Notes: generated by a model not told the origin, from the letters alone. Counted from the first letter of the stretch, positions 1 through 10,665 are shown. The stretch: DNA of 64,000 nt from Liolophura sinensis (GCF_032854445.1 NC_088300.1:82001084-82065083); one strand, 5' to 3'. Made by a program: numbers and translations.

Positions 1-1635
1 GTAGCACCATAACGGGGTAGACATGTTACCATACACCACCTCTTGTACAACAAAAGCCGGGTAGACCTGTTACCATACACCTCCTCTTGTAGCACTATAG
101 CCGGGTAGACCTGTTACCATACAGCTCCTCTTGTAGAACCATAACCGGGTAGACCTGTTACCATATGCCACCTCTTGTAGCACCATGGCCGGGTAGACCA
201 GTTACCATACAGCTGCTCTTGTAGCACCATGACCGGGTAGACCTGTTACCATACAGCTCCTCTTGTAGGAACATAGCCGGGTAGACCTGTTACCATACAC
301 CCCCTCTTGTAGCACCATGGCCGGGTAGACCAGTTACCATACAGCTCCTCTTGTAGAACCATAACCGGGTAGACCTGTTACCATATGCCACCTCTTGTAG
401 CACCATGGCCGGGTAGACCAGTTACCATACAGCTGCTCTTGTAGCACCATAGCCGGGTAGACCTGTTACCATACAGTCGCTCTTGTAGGAACATAGCCGG
501 GTAGACCTGTTACCATACTCCACCTCTTGCAGGAACATAGCCGGGTAGACCTGTTGCCATACAGCTCCTCTTGTAGCACCATAGCTGGGTAGACCTGTTA
601 CCATACAACTCCTCTTGTAGCACCATGGTTAGGTAGACCTGTTACCATGCAGCTCCTCTTCTAGGAACATAGCCGGGTAGACCTGTTACCATACAGCTGC
701 TCCTGTAGCACCATGGCCGGGTAGACCTGTTACCATACAGTCGCTCTTGTAGGAACATAGCTGGGTAGACCTGTTACCATACTCCACCTCTTGCAGGAAC
801 ATAGCCGGGTAGACCTGTTGCCATACAGCTCCTCTTGTAGCACCATAGCCGGGTAGACCTGTTACCATACAGCTCCTCTTGTAGCACCACGGTTGGGTAG
901 ACCTGTTACCATGCAGCTCCTCTTCTAGGAACATAGCCGGGTAGACCTGTTACCATACAGCTCCTCCTGTAGCACCAAAGCCGTATAGACCTGTTACCAG
1001 ACACTCCCTCTTGTAGGAACATAGCCGGGTAGACCTGTTACCATACAGCTCCTCTTGTAGCACCAAAGCCGGGTAGACCTGTTACCATACACCTGCTCTT
1101 GTAAGGAACATAGTCAGGTAGACCTGTTACCATACACCCTCTCTTGTAGCATCATAGCCGGGTAGACCTGTTACGATACACCTGCTCTTGTAGGAACATA
1201 GCCGGGTAGACCTGTTACCATACAGCTCCTCTTGTAGCACCATTGTCAGGTAGACCTGTTACCATACACACCCTCTTGTAGCATTATAGTCGGGTAGACC
1301 TGTTACCATACAGCTGCTCTTGTAGCACCATAGCCGGGTAGACCTGTTACTATAAAGCTCCTCTTGTAGCATCATGGTCGGGTAGACCTGTTACCATACA
1401 GCTCCTCTTCTAGGAACATAGCCGGGTAGACCTGTTACCATTCAGCTGCTCCTGTAGCACCAAAGCCTGGTAGACCTGTTACCATACACTCCCTCTTGTA
1501 GCACCATAGTCGGGTAGACCTGTTACCATACAGCTGCTTTTGTAGCACCATAGCCAGGTAGACCTGTTACCATACAGCTCCTCTTGTAGCACCATGGCCG
1601 TGTAGACCTGTTACCATACAGCTCCTATTGTAGGA
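1..1635. repeat. 44-bp tandem array (about 37 copies)
   Basis: The unit is 44 bp and carries the core GGGTAGACCTGTTACCATAC followed by a variable CTCCTCTTGTAG stretch. Copies differ by point changes and a few 1-bp indels. The array runs off the left edge, so its full size is unknown. Open frames across it arise because the unit has few stops and are not supported as genes. Confidence 0.95.
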
Positions 1636-2511
1636 ACACTAACGCCCACCTGGTTACAGTGTGCCATCTTTCTTCAATATCATCATTCTCCAGTGAGAGT
1701 TCGTTGACCTAGCAACCCGGGGGACTGTTCTAGAACTCAGTCACGTGTAATGGAGACCTAGTACTACATTCATCTGAAGGCTCAATAAAACTTTGTGGCG
1801 GTATCAAAACAACCTTAAGTTTCTGCCTGTCCATCAAATGTTCCTCAGGTTTAATAGTGACCCATTCATTCCAGTCACTGTCATGTCTTTGGATGTGGAA
1901 TTTCCCAGTGGGACTAATATTTACAACAGCTGCAACTGCTTCACAAAATGCTGTGTCATTGACCGAATTTTACGTGAATAACTCTTCACGACTCTCCAAA
2001 AAATTCAAGGAGTTTCTTTCTGAAATGAGCCAGAACGAGAGTAACATTAGATAAAACCCTCCTACAACATATATACATGCAGACATATGCAGACAGACCC
2101 AGAAAAAATTTGCAATGCACAAATCATGTACAAAACCTCAGTAATTATATTTAATATTGCTACACACACAAAAAATTGAAAAAAAATAAATTGAATATAT
2201 ATAAGCCTTAGTATCTGTATTTGTGGCAAATATTTTTCATATTTCTAAAACCTCTATATTGAAAACAGGCTATCATACAATCAGTTGTCTGTTTAAACAA
2301 TCAATTTCTTGGCCACACTTAGTGCCAAATCATCATTGTGATTTCATCAGAATATAAATTTTCGTTCAATAATACATGTATATGAGTGTACACCTACATA
2401 ACAACAAAAATTGCTCTTCTCAATATTCAACCTAGATTAACCATTGATGACGCTAAAATACTTATGTGGATAATTGTTCCTTAGTCTACACACCATTAAT
2501 AAGGTGCTTCA
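1636..2511. other. Unassigned single-copy DNA
   Basis: This is AT-rich sequence between the 44-bp array and the relic gene. I see short open frames near 1793-2054 but no recognisable protein, RNA or repeat. No function is proposed. Confidence 0.5.
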
Positions 2512-2665
2512 GGGTGAAATGTGTTCTTCTGTTCACCTCATGCAAAGATAATTGGCAGTCATCGTGAAATGTGTTCTGTTGTTCACCTCATACAAAGATA
2601 ATGGGTAGTAATCTTGAAATGTCTTCTGCTGTTCACCTCATACAAAGGTAATGGGTAGTAATCGA
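2512..2665. repeat. About 50-bp repeat, three copies, at the coding edge of the relic
   Basis: Three imperfect units of about 50 bp carry GTTCACCTCATACAAAG. Read on the minus strand they repeat the relic's C-terminal motif (DYYPLPLYEV), so the array is made from the end of a coding region. Later copies pick up stops. Confidence 0.75.
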
Positions 2666-3003
2666 CCAGTTCATTAACATGCACAAAGATATGACCGAAC
2701 TCAGCGGACAAGGTTTTATTAACAACGAATGAACAGATATCCCAGTAAAAAGATGTGGACATTTTCTGACAAACCATCCAGGCATTTCCCTGATGCAAAA
2801 GAATCAAAGAGATTTTGCCACTTACATCTTGATAATCAAGGCCAACCACCATTTTAACACTGCATGTAATTCCCCTGTATCTTTCGCTGTTGCGTGCACT
2901 CAATCCCTCATTTAATTTACAAGCCCTTAACAGCATATGTACAATCATGAAATAAATCTACCTCATCATTATTTGCTGTATTTACCTCTAAATCTGACGT
3001 CTG

Positions 3004-3120
3004 ACAGCAACCTGCGGATGGTCGTGGGTTTCCCCCGGGCTCTGCCCGGTTTCCACCCACCATAATGTTGGCCGCCGTCGTATAAGTGAAATATTTTTGA
3101 GTACGGCGTACAACACCAAT
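3004..3120 (+). repeat. Dispersed repeat fragment (SINE core-like)
   Basis: The segment contains GTGGGTTTCCCCCGGGCTC followed by a CACCATAATGTTGGCCGCC stretch and a GAGTACGGCG tail. I recognise this as a repeat scattered through mollusc and other marine invertebrate genomes, probably a SINE core or MITE. Exact family assignment needs a repeat library. Confidence 0.5.
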
Positions 3121-3149
3121 AAAAAAATCTAAAACTTGTCTAAAAAAAG

Positions 3150-3462
3150 TCTGCTTCGTGAGCGGTAGATCAAGGGTCAATCCTGGATCGAGTCTCACCT
3201 AAGACATTAAAATAGGAAGTTGTTAATTCCTCACTTGCCGTTCAGCATGAAGGGGATAGATGAAAGGGGAAGTGCAGCCCGTATCAGTGTAATGGCTCAG
3301 GCGGGGCGGCTTACTTGCCTTTGGTAAGGCGTCTCTCTGAAGCAGCACTAGATAAAAGAGCGGTGGAAATCCGTCCTGCAACAAAGGAGGCCCATTACAT
3401 GCACTCTAAGGATTCCTTCGTCGTCATATGACTGAAACATTGTTAAGTTAAACCCCAAGCAC
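3150..3462 (+). mobile_element. SINE copy, 5'-truncated
   Basis: The sequence matches, in the opposite orientation, the better preserved SINE at 36930-37310. Shared stretches include GCGGTAGATC, GTCAATCCTGGATCGAGTC, TTTTATC/GATAAAAG, and the GGATTCCTTCGTCGTCATATG block near the 3' end. The tRNA-like A box at the head is missing. It lies inside the relic gene and separates its C-terminal piece. Confidence 0.75.
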
Positions 3463-4799
3463 TCTGCCTTCAAAAATTTGCCAGAAACAGCATTTGAGCT
3501 ATCATACGCTGATGTCTTCGAGCTAATTTACATTCTTAAAGTTCTTGATTCTTGACCAAAGGACCATATTTCATCAGTAGAGCAGGATAATGTAGCATGA
3601 AGTGGAACTTTGGCTCCAAATGCATCTCTGGGAAGAACTGTAGATAGAGGCTATGGTGATCTTTAAGTAAATGATCTAAATAAGCAATCCTTCCTACACA
3701 TATTGAAGGTGCAAACATGTGTTCAGCGATTTCCTTTAGTAAACTGAGGCGAAAATATTTATTTTCTGGCGAAACTTTCTCGCCATCCATCAATGGGAAA
3801 ATATGAAAAAGCGCCACATTCTGCCAGCATTGACCACAACCTTGTTGTTAAAAGACAGTGTCGCTGGAACTTCAACTGGTTTGTTTCTGCCGTCCAACGG
3901 GCCATACTTGAGACCTCTTATTTTCGAGATCAGAAAAGTTAATGTGAAGCAGCCATCCCTTACCAATCGACAGATAACAGCACTGGAAACATACTGTGCA
4001 ACCCCCTCCAAAGTATCATGCATGATGTCAGGAGGTAATCTAGCCACAGCATGGAAGTATTTAAGTTTGAATGCTGAGTCTGCTTTTATTTCAAAATATT
4101 CTGACATTTCTCGGTAAAGCGAAGACAGTTCACAGTTACAAAACCTGCATAACCTGGATTCAGCTGATCCTGTAAAGGTGATCGTGAAACCCACCACTCA
4201 AATGGCTCCCTAAATTGTCAGCAGATATGAGTGCAACCGCGCCTTGACATGTTTCATTAGCATTTGGAATCCTGTCAGATTCTAGCTTTTGAATATCCAT
4301 GATTAATGGTTCAGAACCTTGTCCCAGCTAAAATATTTCAAACCCTTCACTTTTACCATAACAGCTAGTTGTATAGAATGTAGAGAATATCGCTTGGCAG
4401 GATCTAAATTTCCTAGAACAAAGTAAAATGCAGCTATTTCGTGCTTCTTCTTACGACTTCCTGGTTCAACATGCCGGAGAGAGTTCCTGAAATATTTGTT
4501 TCTCTTCCAATCAGAGCCAAGGGAAACATTTGATGTTTGACAAAATTTCACATCTGAAAACTTGACCAACTATTTTCTCTCCAGTATCAGTAGCCAAACC
4601 AAAGTCTTCAACGGATTTGAGAAAGTTTGATTTAAGATATTCTGTATGGTCCGCGAAAAGTTTACGAGCTTCAGATGCAATACTTTGAACGGTTCTTCCC
4701 GGTAACATATGCTTCTTCTGTAATTTCAAAAAAAAAATACTGTACCATGACCTTTAGTTATATCTTCTTTCAAAGAATATTCAGAATCTGCTGAAAGTT

Positions 4800-5275
4800 C
4801 CGCTGTGTCTGAGCATCCATTATAACCATCATTTGGTTGTTGTTCACTTTCAGGATACCAGCCATCAGTAACCATCATTTGGTTGTTGTTCACTTTTAGG
4901 ATGCCAGCCATCAGTAACCATCATTTGATTGTTGTTCACTTTCAGGATACCAGCCATCAGTAACCATCATTTGGTTGTTGTTCACTTTCAGGATACCAGC
5001 CATCAGTAACCATCATTTGGTTGTTGTTCACTTTTAGGATACCAGCCATCAGTAACCATCATTTGGTTGTTGTTCACTTTCAGGATGCCAGCCATCAGTG
5101 ACCATCATTTGGATGTTGTTCACTTTTAGGATGCCAGCCATCAGTAACCATCATTTGATTGTTGTTCACTTTCAGGATACCAGCCATCAGTAACCATCAT
5201 TTGGTTGTTGTTCACTTTCAGGATGCCAGCCATCAGTGACCATCATTTGGATGTGATTCATTTTCAGGATGCTAG
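4800..5275. repeat. 46-bp tandem array inside the relic gene (about 10 copies)
   Basis: The unit is 46 bp and contains CCATCATTTGGTTGTTGTTC. On the minus strand one phase reads PESEQQPNDGY, and the last unit runs directly into the coding-like sequence NGCSDTAELSADSEYSL. The repeat therefore appears to be an amplified edge of a coding segment. Because 46 is not a multiple of three, the phase shifts in each copy. Confidence 0.85.
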
Positions 5276-5660
5276 CCATCATCTGTATCAAGAAGTTTCT
5301 GTGTGCCTTCTAGAACAATGTGATGTATGTGAACTGTGTACATGGTATGTGTTGACACATCCTTTGTAAGGGCATTGAACAAATTCCTGAATTTCCATAC
5401 GTATTCGAATAAGGGCAGATACACTTGACAATCCCTGAACAACTGTCTTACACTGTGGACATACTGGGTCAAAGGAAATACCAGAAGAGGAATCTCCACA
5501 GAGCTCTGACCCATGCTCCCTGTAGACATGAGAACGATAGGATTCATAATTCCGATATGTAACCAGGCAACCATGGATTCCACGAACAATAAAAAAGTCT
5601 GGAGCGTGCCCATGATGGCGACCTATGTGTTGTAATACTGGATATTATGAGGTTGCTCTG

Positions 5661-6636
5661 ATTTCTGCACAGAGAGGACAGGAAAACATGGCCAGTGTTA
5701 TCTGGCAATAAAGAAACATCTAAAATAGATATTACACAATAATTAACTACCACGCAGAAAGAAATTCACAGCTTGATTTCTGAGCCTCCACAATGCATGC
5801 GGGCACATGTACAGTTGAAACTGAAACCAAATATTCACAGCAATTAGTTTAGTTTTTAATACAGTCCTATTGATATTACTTCAAAGAAATGCGTATTTCA
5901 AGATTTATAATGCAGGCAATGCATTGCATGGGTTTCAGAAAAGACATTGTAAATATCATGAACTTCAGGTCCGTTTTTGAATTCACAGTGTGTTACCATC
6001 AAACTTCGTGAATCCAGTGATGAGGATTGCAGTCAGACTGATGTATGACGATAGCATTTGAAATTTGTGTTGAAAATCTTGCAATAGTACACGCCTGTAG
6101 AATATATTAAGGATATTAAATATATTGTATACATTAATGTTCTTTAAAATAAATTTGGTCGTACCCTACCCCTTGTTTACTTTCCAAACCTTACAACTCT
6201 GTCCTTACCTGGGAATGAAAATGTATGGCTTTATTGTTGCTTAGACTCATTACAGTTTACAGCTACTTTTTTTTATCTGCTTGTTTAACGTCCTACTCAA
6301 GAATGTTCACGTATACCATGGTATTCAATTTTATGAGTAAAGGAAACCCGACACCGATCTTTGGGCATATTATTCATACTGAAGAATCTTCCACCTGTGA
6401 CATACAGATATGCGGATCATGTTGCTGGAAGAAAACATTTACTGAAAGTGTCTATGTTGAGGAATCTTCGGCGGGTTACCATAGTATAATGTACCCGTTT
6501 ATGTTCCTACTTGTATGGCGTAATTGGTTGGAAAATTATGATTGGGTCAATCGCGCACAAAAATGTGCTGTTCATAAAGTCGTCAGTCAACACTTTTCTA
6601 ACAATTATACATAGGGCCTACACAAGTCATGCCCAC
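5661..6636. other. Unassigned single-copy DNA
   Basis: This is AT-rich flanking sequence. Open frames near 6225-6693 are short, overlap each other and show no recognisable domain. I see no RNA gene or repeat. Confidence 0.5.
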
Positions 6637-7308
6637 ATCAAAGTGCGGTACAAATATCGGCGCTCACGGTTGATATTACATGTTCAAATATAAACATATA
6701 TAGCCATCCTGGGTGCACACATCAAAGTGCGGTACAAATATCGGCGCTCACGGTTGATATTACATGTTCAAATATAAACATATATAGCCATCCTGGGTGC
6801 ACACATCAAAGTGCGGTACAAATATCGGCGCTCACGGTTGATATTCCATGTTCAAATATAAACATATATAGCCATCCTGGGTGCACACATCAAAGTGCGG
6901 TACAAATACCGGCGCTCACGGTTGATATTACATGTTCAAATATAAACATATATAGCCATCCTGGGTGCACACATCAAAGTGCGGTACAAATATCGGCGCT
7001 CACGGTTGATATTACATGTTCAAATATAAACATATATAGCCATCCTGGGTGCACACATCAAAGTGCGGTACAAATATCGGCGCTCACGGTTGATATTACA
7101 TGTTCAAATATAAACATATATAGCCATCCTGGGTGCACACGTCAAAGTGCGGTACAAATATCGGCGCTCACGGTTGATATTACATGTTCAAATATAAACA
7201 TATATAGCCATCCTGGGTGCACACATCAAAGTGCGGTACAAATATCGGCGCTCACGGTTGATAATACATGTTCAAAAATAAACATGGAAAGCCATCATGA
7301 GTCCACCT
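6637..7308. repeat. 84-bp tandem array, eight copies
   Basis: Eight units of 84 bp start at 6637 and recur at exact 84-bp steps (6721, 6805, 6889, 6973, 7057, 7141, 7225). Each begins ATCAAAGTGCGGTACAAATA and ends in CATCCTGGGTGCACAC. Copies are almost identical except the last, whose end has diverged. The near identity implies recent expansion or homogenisation. The array ends about 230 bp from the Polinton edge. Confidence 0.97.
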
Positions 7309-7534
7309 TTCCGACGTTAAAAGAATACACTTCCTATCTGATGAAGTACTCATCTTTTCAAGTTCATGTTGACTTCGGTATTTAGATTTGTTGACTTTTA
7401 GTGGGTGTATCAGAACACCAAGCTCTGGCTAATGTTTTATTTGTAATAATGGGCTATATATTGGACTATTTTAGGGCCTGTGCATCGCGCTTATCATTTG
7501 AGTAGTCATTGTAAGGACGATATATAAGTACACA

Positions 7535-7539
7535 TGCCG
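7535..7539. repeat. Left target-site duplication TGCCG
   Basis: Five bases directly outside the left inverted repeat are identical to 22250-22254 outside the right end. A sixth base does not match. Family experience is 5-6 bp for Polinton integration. Confidence 0.8.
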
Positions 7540-7643
7540 AGTAGTATACACACTATAGGTTCTGGACCACCTCCCCTGGGGGCCCTCCCCAGAACAAATA
7601 GAGGCTCCCAGCTACCTTTCCCCCCATAACACCCCCCCCCCCT
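7540..7643 (+). repeat. Polinton left terminal inverted repeat
   Basis: The outer 13 bases (AGTAGTATACACA) are the exact complement of the right end. After a diverged gap, 7577-7635 again matches the complement of 22161-22217, including GGGCCCTCCCCAGAACAAAT and the CCCCCCATAACACCCCC stretch. The long C-run at 7631-7642 is followed by GGGCGCCCCCC. Confidence 0.88.
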
Positions 7644-8268
7644 TGGGCGCCCCCCTAGCCAAGGGGTACACGTTTATTTACAAGTCTAGCCTACATACAC
7701 ACATTGATACGAGGCGACCTAGTTGGCATTTAACAGATAAGTCATATGGCCTATATGTAAACCGGATGTGTTGCACAATAGGGTGATTCAGCTGATTTTC
7801 TCCCCAGGATAGGGCTTAAACTACGGGTTTTCATAAAAAAGAAATGTGGCAGTCTTTTTCAGCGTGTCTTGTTTGATAAGATCCAGTATTTTTGGGAGGA
7901 TTGGAGATATTGTGTTTATGCGGAAAAGTCCTTCCAATTTAGCCCATGTTTCGTGGGTCTGGGATATAGCTCAATCGGCTGACAGAGGTGTGAATGGCGC
8001 TGTATGTAAGGGGTGTATTCATATACTGCGTATATAAGGGGATGTTTGCTAGCTCAAATCCGGATTTGGTCTCCTGTATATGTAGTATATGAATACATTA
8101 CCTGCATATAACGCCAGGCTCTACGCACTTCTAAGGAATCTCTGCAACTTTCGACAGTTTCGGAAGCAGAGAGACCTTACCAAGGGGTGTTGTAGATGGC
8201 CCATGGGTGGGATGTGTCAGCGCCAATTAACCCCCATAACGGCGGGTCGCTAGCGCAAAAAATCCAGA
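7644..8268. other. Polinton left arm, non-coding
   Basis: About 0.6 kb between the left inverted repeat and the tRNA-like unit has no supported gene. A GC-rich inverted repeat, GGCGGG at 8241-8246 with CCCGCC at 8270-8275, could form a hairpin whose right arm overlaps the start of the tRNA-like unit. Confidence 0.5.
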
Positions 8269-8364
8269 GCCCGCCGTTAGGGTAGTGATTAATTGGTAAC
8301 AGGTTGAGCTATAAACCAGGCCTTTTGCTCTTTTGGACCATGAGTTCGAGCCCCACGCTGGGCA
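8269..8364 (+). tRNA. tRNA-like Pol III unit (probably a degenerate tRNA or tRNA-derived sequence)
   Basis: GCCCGCC (8269-8275) can pair with GCTGGGC (8357-8363) as a seven-base acceptor-like stem with one mismatch and one G-T pair. GAGTTCGAGCCCC (8342-8354) resembles a B box with a TTCGAGC T-loop, although the T stem pairs poorly. An A-box-like TAGTGATTAATTGGTAAC lies at 8283-8300. Eight T residues at 8367-8374 form a Pol III terminator. The total of about 96 nt suggests a long variable arm or a small intron, and I could not assign an anticodon. The unit lies inside the Polinton left arm. Confidence 0.35.
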
Positions 8365-8366
8365 GA

Positions 8367-8374
8367 TTTTTTTT
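8367..8374 (+). terminator. Oligo-T Pol III-type terminator
   Basis: Eight consecutive T residues begin three bases after the acceptor-like stem. This is the expected position and sequence for RNA polymerase III termination, which strengthens the tRNA-like call but does not prove transcription. Confidence 0.4.
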
Positions 8375-8412
8375 ACCCCCGGGCCTCTCGAGACATAGCA
8401 TGGGGGTTTGCT

Positions 8413-8452
8413 CTGGTTCCAAACAAGTTCCCCTGGGCACCTCCCCAGAACA
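8413..8452 (+). repeat. Internal copy resembling the terminal repeat
   Basis: The segment CCCCTGGGCACCTCCCCAGA closely resembles 7573-7592 of the left terminal repeat in direct orientation. It ends just before the first minus-strand gene. It may mark an older terminus or a partial duplication of the end. Confidence 0.5.
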
Positions 8453-9190
8453 TCATTCGGAAAGAGCGTTTTTCAGCTCTTGCCGAGCCAGTTTTCGGCC
8501 GCGATCTATAAGCTGTCTTTTCGTGCTTTCATCGATCTCTACGGCGTTGAATACCTTACGAGACTTGGCGCATATCTCCTGCTTCAGATCAGAGTAGTTC
8601 TTGAGCTCCTGAACGATTTGCTTGAACTCTACGTCTGAAATAACACCATCAGATAATGCCGTAAATACCTGCGCACGAATGCTGTTAAGTTTGGCCTCAG
8701 CCAACAGCCGTATATCGTTATGTTTCTTGGCCTTTGCGTGAAGTCGGCGGCTAACGAATTTTCCGGCGACATTTAAGACACCGCAAGCTAGGGCCGCAGC
8801 TTCCATGGCCAAGACAGCAGGGGTTGCAATTATTGTTGTGAGTAGTCCAACGCCGGCAGCCCCTAGTCCCAAACCGGCCGTGAGCATGGCTGAATCAAGG
8901 GCCTCGGTGGCCAAGACACCACGCCGGTACTTTTTGTACAGGGCTCGGCGGAGATCTCGCTCAGATTCAAGCTGCCTCTGTATTTCGCTGATATACTGCA
9001 GGCGATGGGCGTGCGCCACGCTCTCCGGCGGCGCGGTCGGGGCCAAGGGGTTTTCAACCATACTCGTCGGCGCGGTCGGGGCCAAGGGGTGGTCATCCGT
9101 AATCGTCGGCGCCGCGCCCTCCGGCGGCAAGGGGTTTTCATCCAAGATCGTCGGGTACAGTCGTCCCATATTGTCCGTCCTACGAATCAA
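8453..9190 (-). CDS. Polinton hypothetical protein with hydrophobic centre (245 aa)
   Basis: This is an intact frame at the left end of the element. I do not recognise a named domain. The N-terminal 60 residues are rich in Pro and Ala and carry a 14-residue repeat (HPLAPTAP, then NPLAPTAP) encoded by a direct 42-bp duplication. Residues about 65-95 are charged and helical (ISEIQRQLESERDLRRAL). Two hydrophobic stretches follow at about 100-140, then a charged, probably helical tail to the end. This fits a membrane-associated virion or accessory protein, but that is inference. The ATG at 9190 overlaps the end of the upstream gene by 11 bp, which supports operon-like packing on the minus strand. 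It is one of the few uninterrupted genes of the element. Confidence 0.6.
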   Translation of the reverse strand: MIRRTDNMGRLYPTILDENPLPPEGAAPTITDDHPLAPTAPTSMVENPLAPTAPPESVAHAHRLQYISEIQRQLESERDLRRALYKKYRRGVLATEALDSAMLTAGLGLGAAGVGLLTTIIATPAVLAMEAAALACGVLNVAGKFVSRRLHAKAKKHNDIRLLAEAKLNSIRAQVFTALSDGVISDVEFKQIVQELKNYSDLKQEICAKSRKVFNAVEIDESTKRQLIDRGRKLARQELKNALSE

Positions 9191-9551
9191 TAACGTCGGT
9201 CAGCTCTAAATTGTCCTCGGGACTACTAACATGAAAGCGGCGAAGGCATATGACGCACTCTAAATAGATTTCATCGAGATTTAAAATGCCCCCTGTGACG
9301 ACTCGTATATCCTCGAGAGAGCTCCGGATGACTGGGTCGCCTTGGGCCGGTAATTTGATCATAAGTCTGAGATCCTTTCCATTGTGCTCTACAGGCCATC
9401 TTATTTTCAACCCGGTAATCAAGGTGCAACGGCGACTGCCCGCGCCAAGTATGAGGTCGAAGATAAGTATAGATCCAGAGTTTAGTGGTAGTGCGGCCTT
9501 AAAATCGGTTTGCGCGGTAAGACGCACGGTCTCTCCCACCGGCGACGCCAT
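9180..9551 (-). CDS. Polinton hypothetical protein (123 aa)
   Basis: An intact frame of 123 codons starts at the ATG at 9551. It is mostly predicted beta-rich (ILIFDLILGAGSRRC) with a late CVICLRRF segment that holds two cysteines. No domain is recognised. It sits between two other minus-strand Polinton genes and overlaps the next by 11 bp. The compact overlap and uninterrupted frame are the main reasons for calling it real. A small structural or cement role is possible but unsupported. Confidence 0.5.
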   Translation of the reverse strand: MASPVGETVRLTAQTDFKAALPLNSGSILIFDLILGAGSRRCTLITGLKIRWPVEHNGKDLRLMIKLPAQGDPVIRSSLEDIRVVTGGILNLDEIYLECVICLRRFHVSSPEDNLELTDVIDS

Positions 9552-9575
9552 TAGTACGAAGGGGCCTCTTCTGTC

Positions 9576-9674
9576 TCAGTCTAGAAACCAGCCGCCGGTT
9601 GGTACGTACGACACGAAATAGGTTCCGGAGTTGAAAACTTTTTTCACATCGAGCACGGTGGTCTGGACCGACAT
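9576..9674 (-). CDS. Possible small Polinton ORF (32 aa)
   Basis: A short frame begins MSVQTTVLDVKKVF and ends in GGWFLD before a stop at 9576. The neighbouring frames across the same interval are basic and look non-coding. It may be a tiny gene, or the displaced end of the frameshifted gene at 9696-10011. Its composition looks protein-like, but length gives little statistical support. Confidence 0.3.
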   Translation of the reverse strand: MSVQTTVLDVKKVFNSGTYFVSYVPTGGWFLD

Positions 9675-9695
9675 CTGGGTCACCTTCACATCTAT

Positions 9696-10011
9696 TCACC
9701 AATCGGGGTCGCAAGCTCTGATAAGAACAAAGCGGTCTTCAAAGCGAATTAATGAGAGTTTTTGTTCTTCATTCACCTCAGACGGCGACCTGCGCTCTTG
9801 TTCTGCAGTGGATGAGACATCTTCAAGGGAAGCAAACGTGGCAGGTTCTGCTTGCCCCCCCGTAATCTTTTTGTGGTTGATACTTGCCACTTTGAAACTG
9901 GAAGGCGTAGATTTTACCTTCCTGGCCTGGAAGTTCGAACTCCGACACATCTGCCAAGTCGCTTAAAGACAGGCACGCAGACCTGGGACCGGCTGCGTCC
10001 ACCATACTCAT
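9696..10011 (-). pseudogene. Polinton hypothetical gene, frameshifted
   Basis: The N-terminal part (from 10011, MSMVDAAGPRSACLSLSDL) and the C-terminal part (ending at 9696, with LIRFEDRFVLIRACDPDW) are in different frames that overlap at about 9823-9950. The simplest reading is one gene of about 100 codons with a single indel in that overlap. The central part is hydrophilic and Ser/Glu rich. No domain is recognised. Its start overlaps the end of the next gene upstream, which ends at 10008. Confidence 0.45.
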
Positions 10012-10665
10012 TGTATTTCTAAGGCAGCATTGAGGTACCCTACATTCATATACTTGCCGTCTTTGTCTAAAAGCGCCACGGTCAAGTGCGTTATATAGTC
10101 GGCGCGCAAGGCTTTGTACTGTGGGTTGGGAAATGAAACCGTCTTCCCGCAGTTAATCCCTTCGCCAGTCGGCGATGGCCTTAAGTAGTGTGGAACCGCC
10201 ACCAAAATCTGAGGTTATTCTCACCTTTTCTAAGGTGCTCAGTTCATCTAAATGCACGAAGACTTCTTTGTGTGAGACCAAGTTAGGCAGCGTGTCACCT
10301 TCCGCAGTCCCCCCTATGGGCGTAATCCCGTCGGAGAACCCTAACATGGGGGCAAGCTCTTGGAGTATTATGAAGGTATTTCTAGGGAGGGTAAGGACTA
10401 AGCGGCCCGTGGCTTCATTCAATCCCAGAGAAACCCCATGCGGGCGGAATATGTCCTTGTCCAGCGTACAGACATTGTAGTAGCCCGTCGACACTTCAAC
10501 ACGTTTGCCCTCAAGCAAGAAGCCCGCTCCGGAGGGGATATTCACCCAGGCCAGGTAGAAGGTTATCTCGCGAAGGGCGGTTTTAAGGTGGCCGTCGAGG
10601 TTGTTAAGGGCATGAGGCAGCGTGTACTGTGCCCCATTTAGAATGTCTGTCAATGTGATGAACAT
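10008..10665 (-). pseudogene. Probable Polinton minor capsid (penton-like) protein gene, frameshifted
   Basis: The main frame runs from ATG 10665 to a stop at 10153. The second frame covers 10205-10008 and carries GKTVSFPNPQYKALR, LTVALLDKDGKYM and ends LEIQ. The two join logically near 10,150-10,205, giving about 218 codons. Beta-strand-rich sequence and the terminal ALLDKDG segment resemble the second capsid protein of Polintons, which I assign only by general resemblance and context. The gene is transcribed divergently from the plus-strand gene that follows. No catalytic motif is visible. An alternative is another virion structural protein of unknown fold. Confidence 0.45.

Larger units (their letters stand above)
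2583..5660 (-). pseudogene. Broken transposon-type protein relic (PPDxMHD family, C2H2-like N terminus)
   Basis: Fragments in 5' to 3' order on the minus strand look like one eroded protein. Near 5650-5280 one frame shows two C2H2-like patterns (a CPYKGC finger ending in HxxxxH). Near 4780-4510 follows KKHMLPGRTVQ, near 4450-4310 FVLGNLDPAKR, near 4300-4200 a segment with ISADNLGSHLSGGF, near 4190-4050 CRFCNC and LPPDIMHDTLEGV, then 3817-3536. A last piece at 2948-2583 ends in a DYYPLPLYEV region. I associate the PPDIMHD motif with large uncharacterised transposon-derived proteins of animals and do not assign a superfamily. The reading frame changes at least near 4730 (T-rich run), 4300, 4200 and 3815. 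SINE DNA separates the last piece. The pieces could instead be exons of a decayed host gene. Confidence 0.5.
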
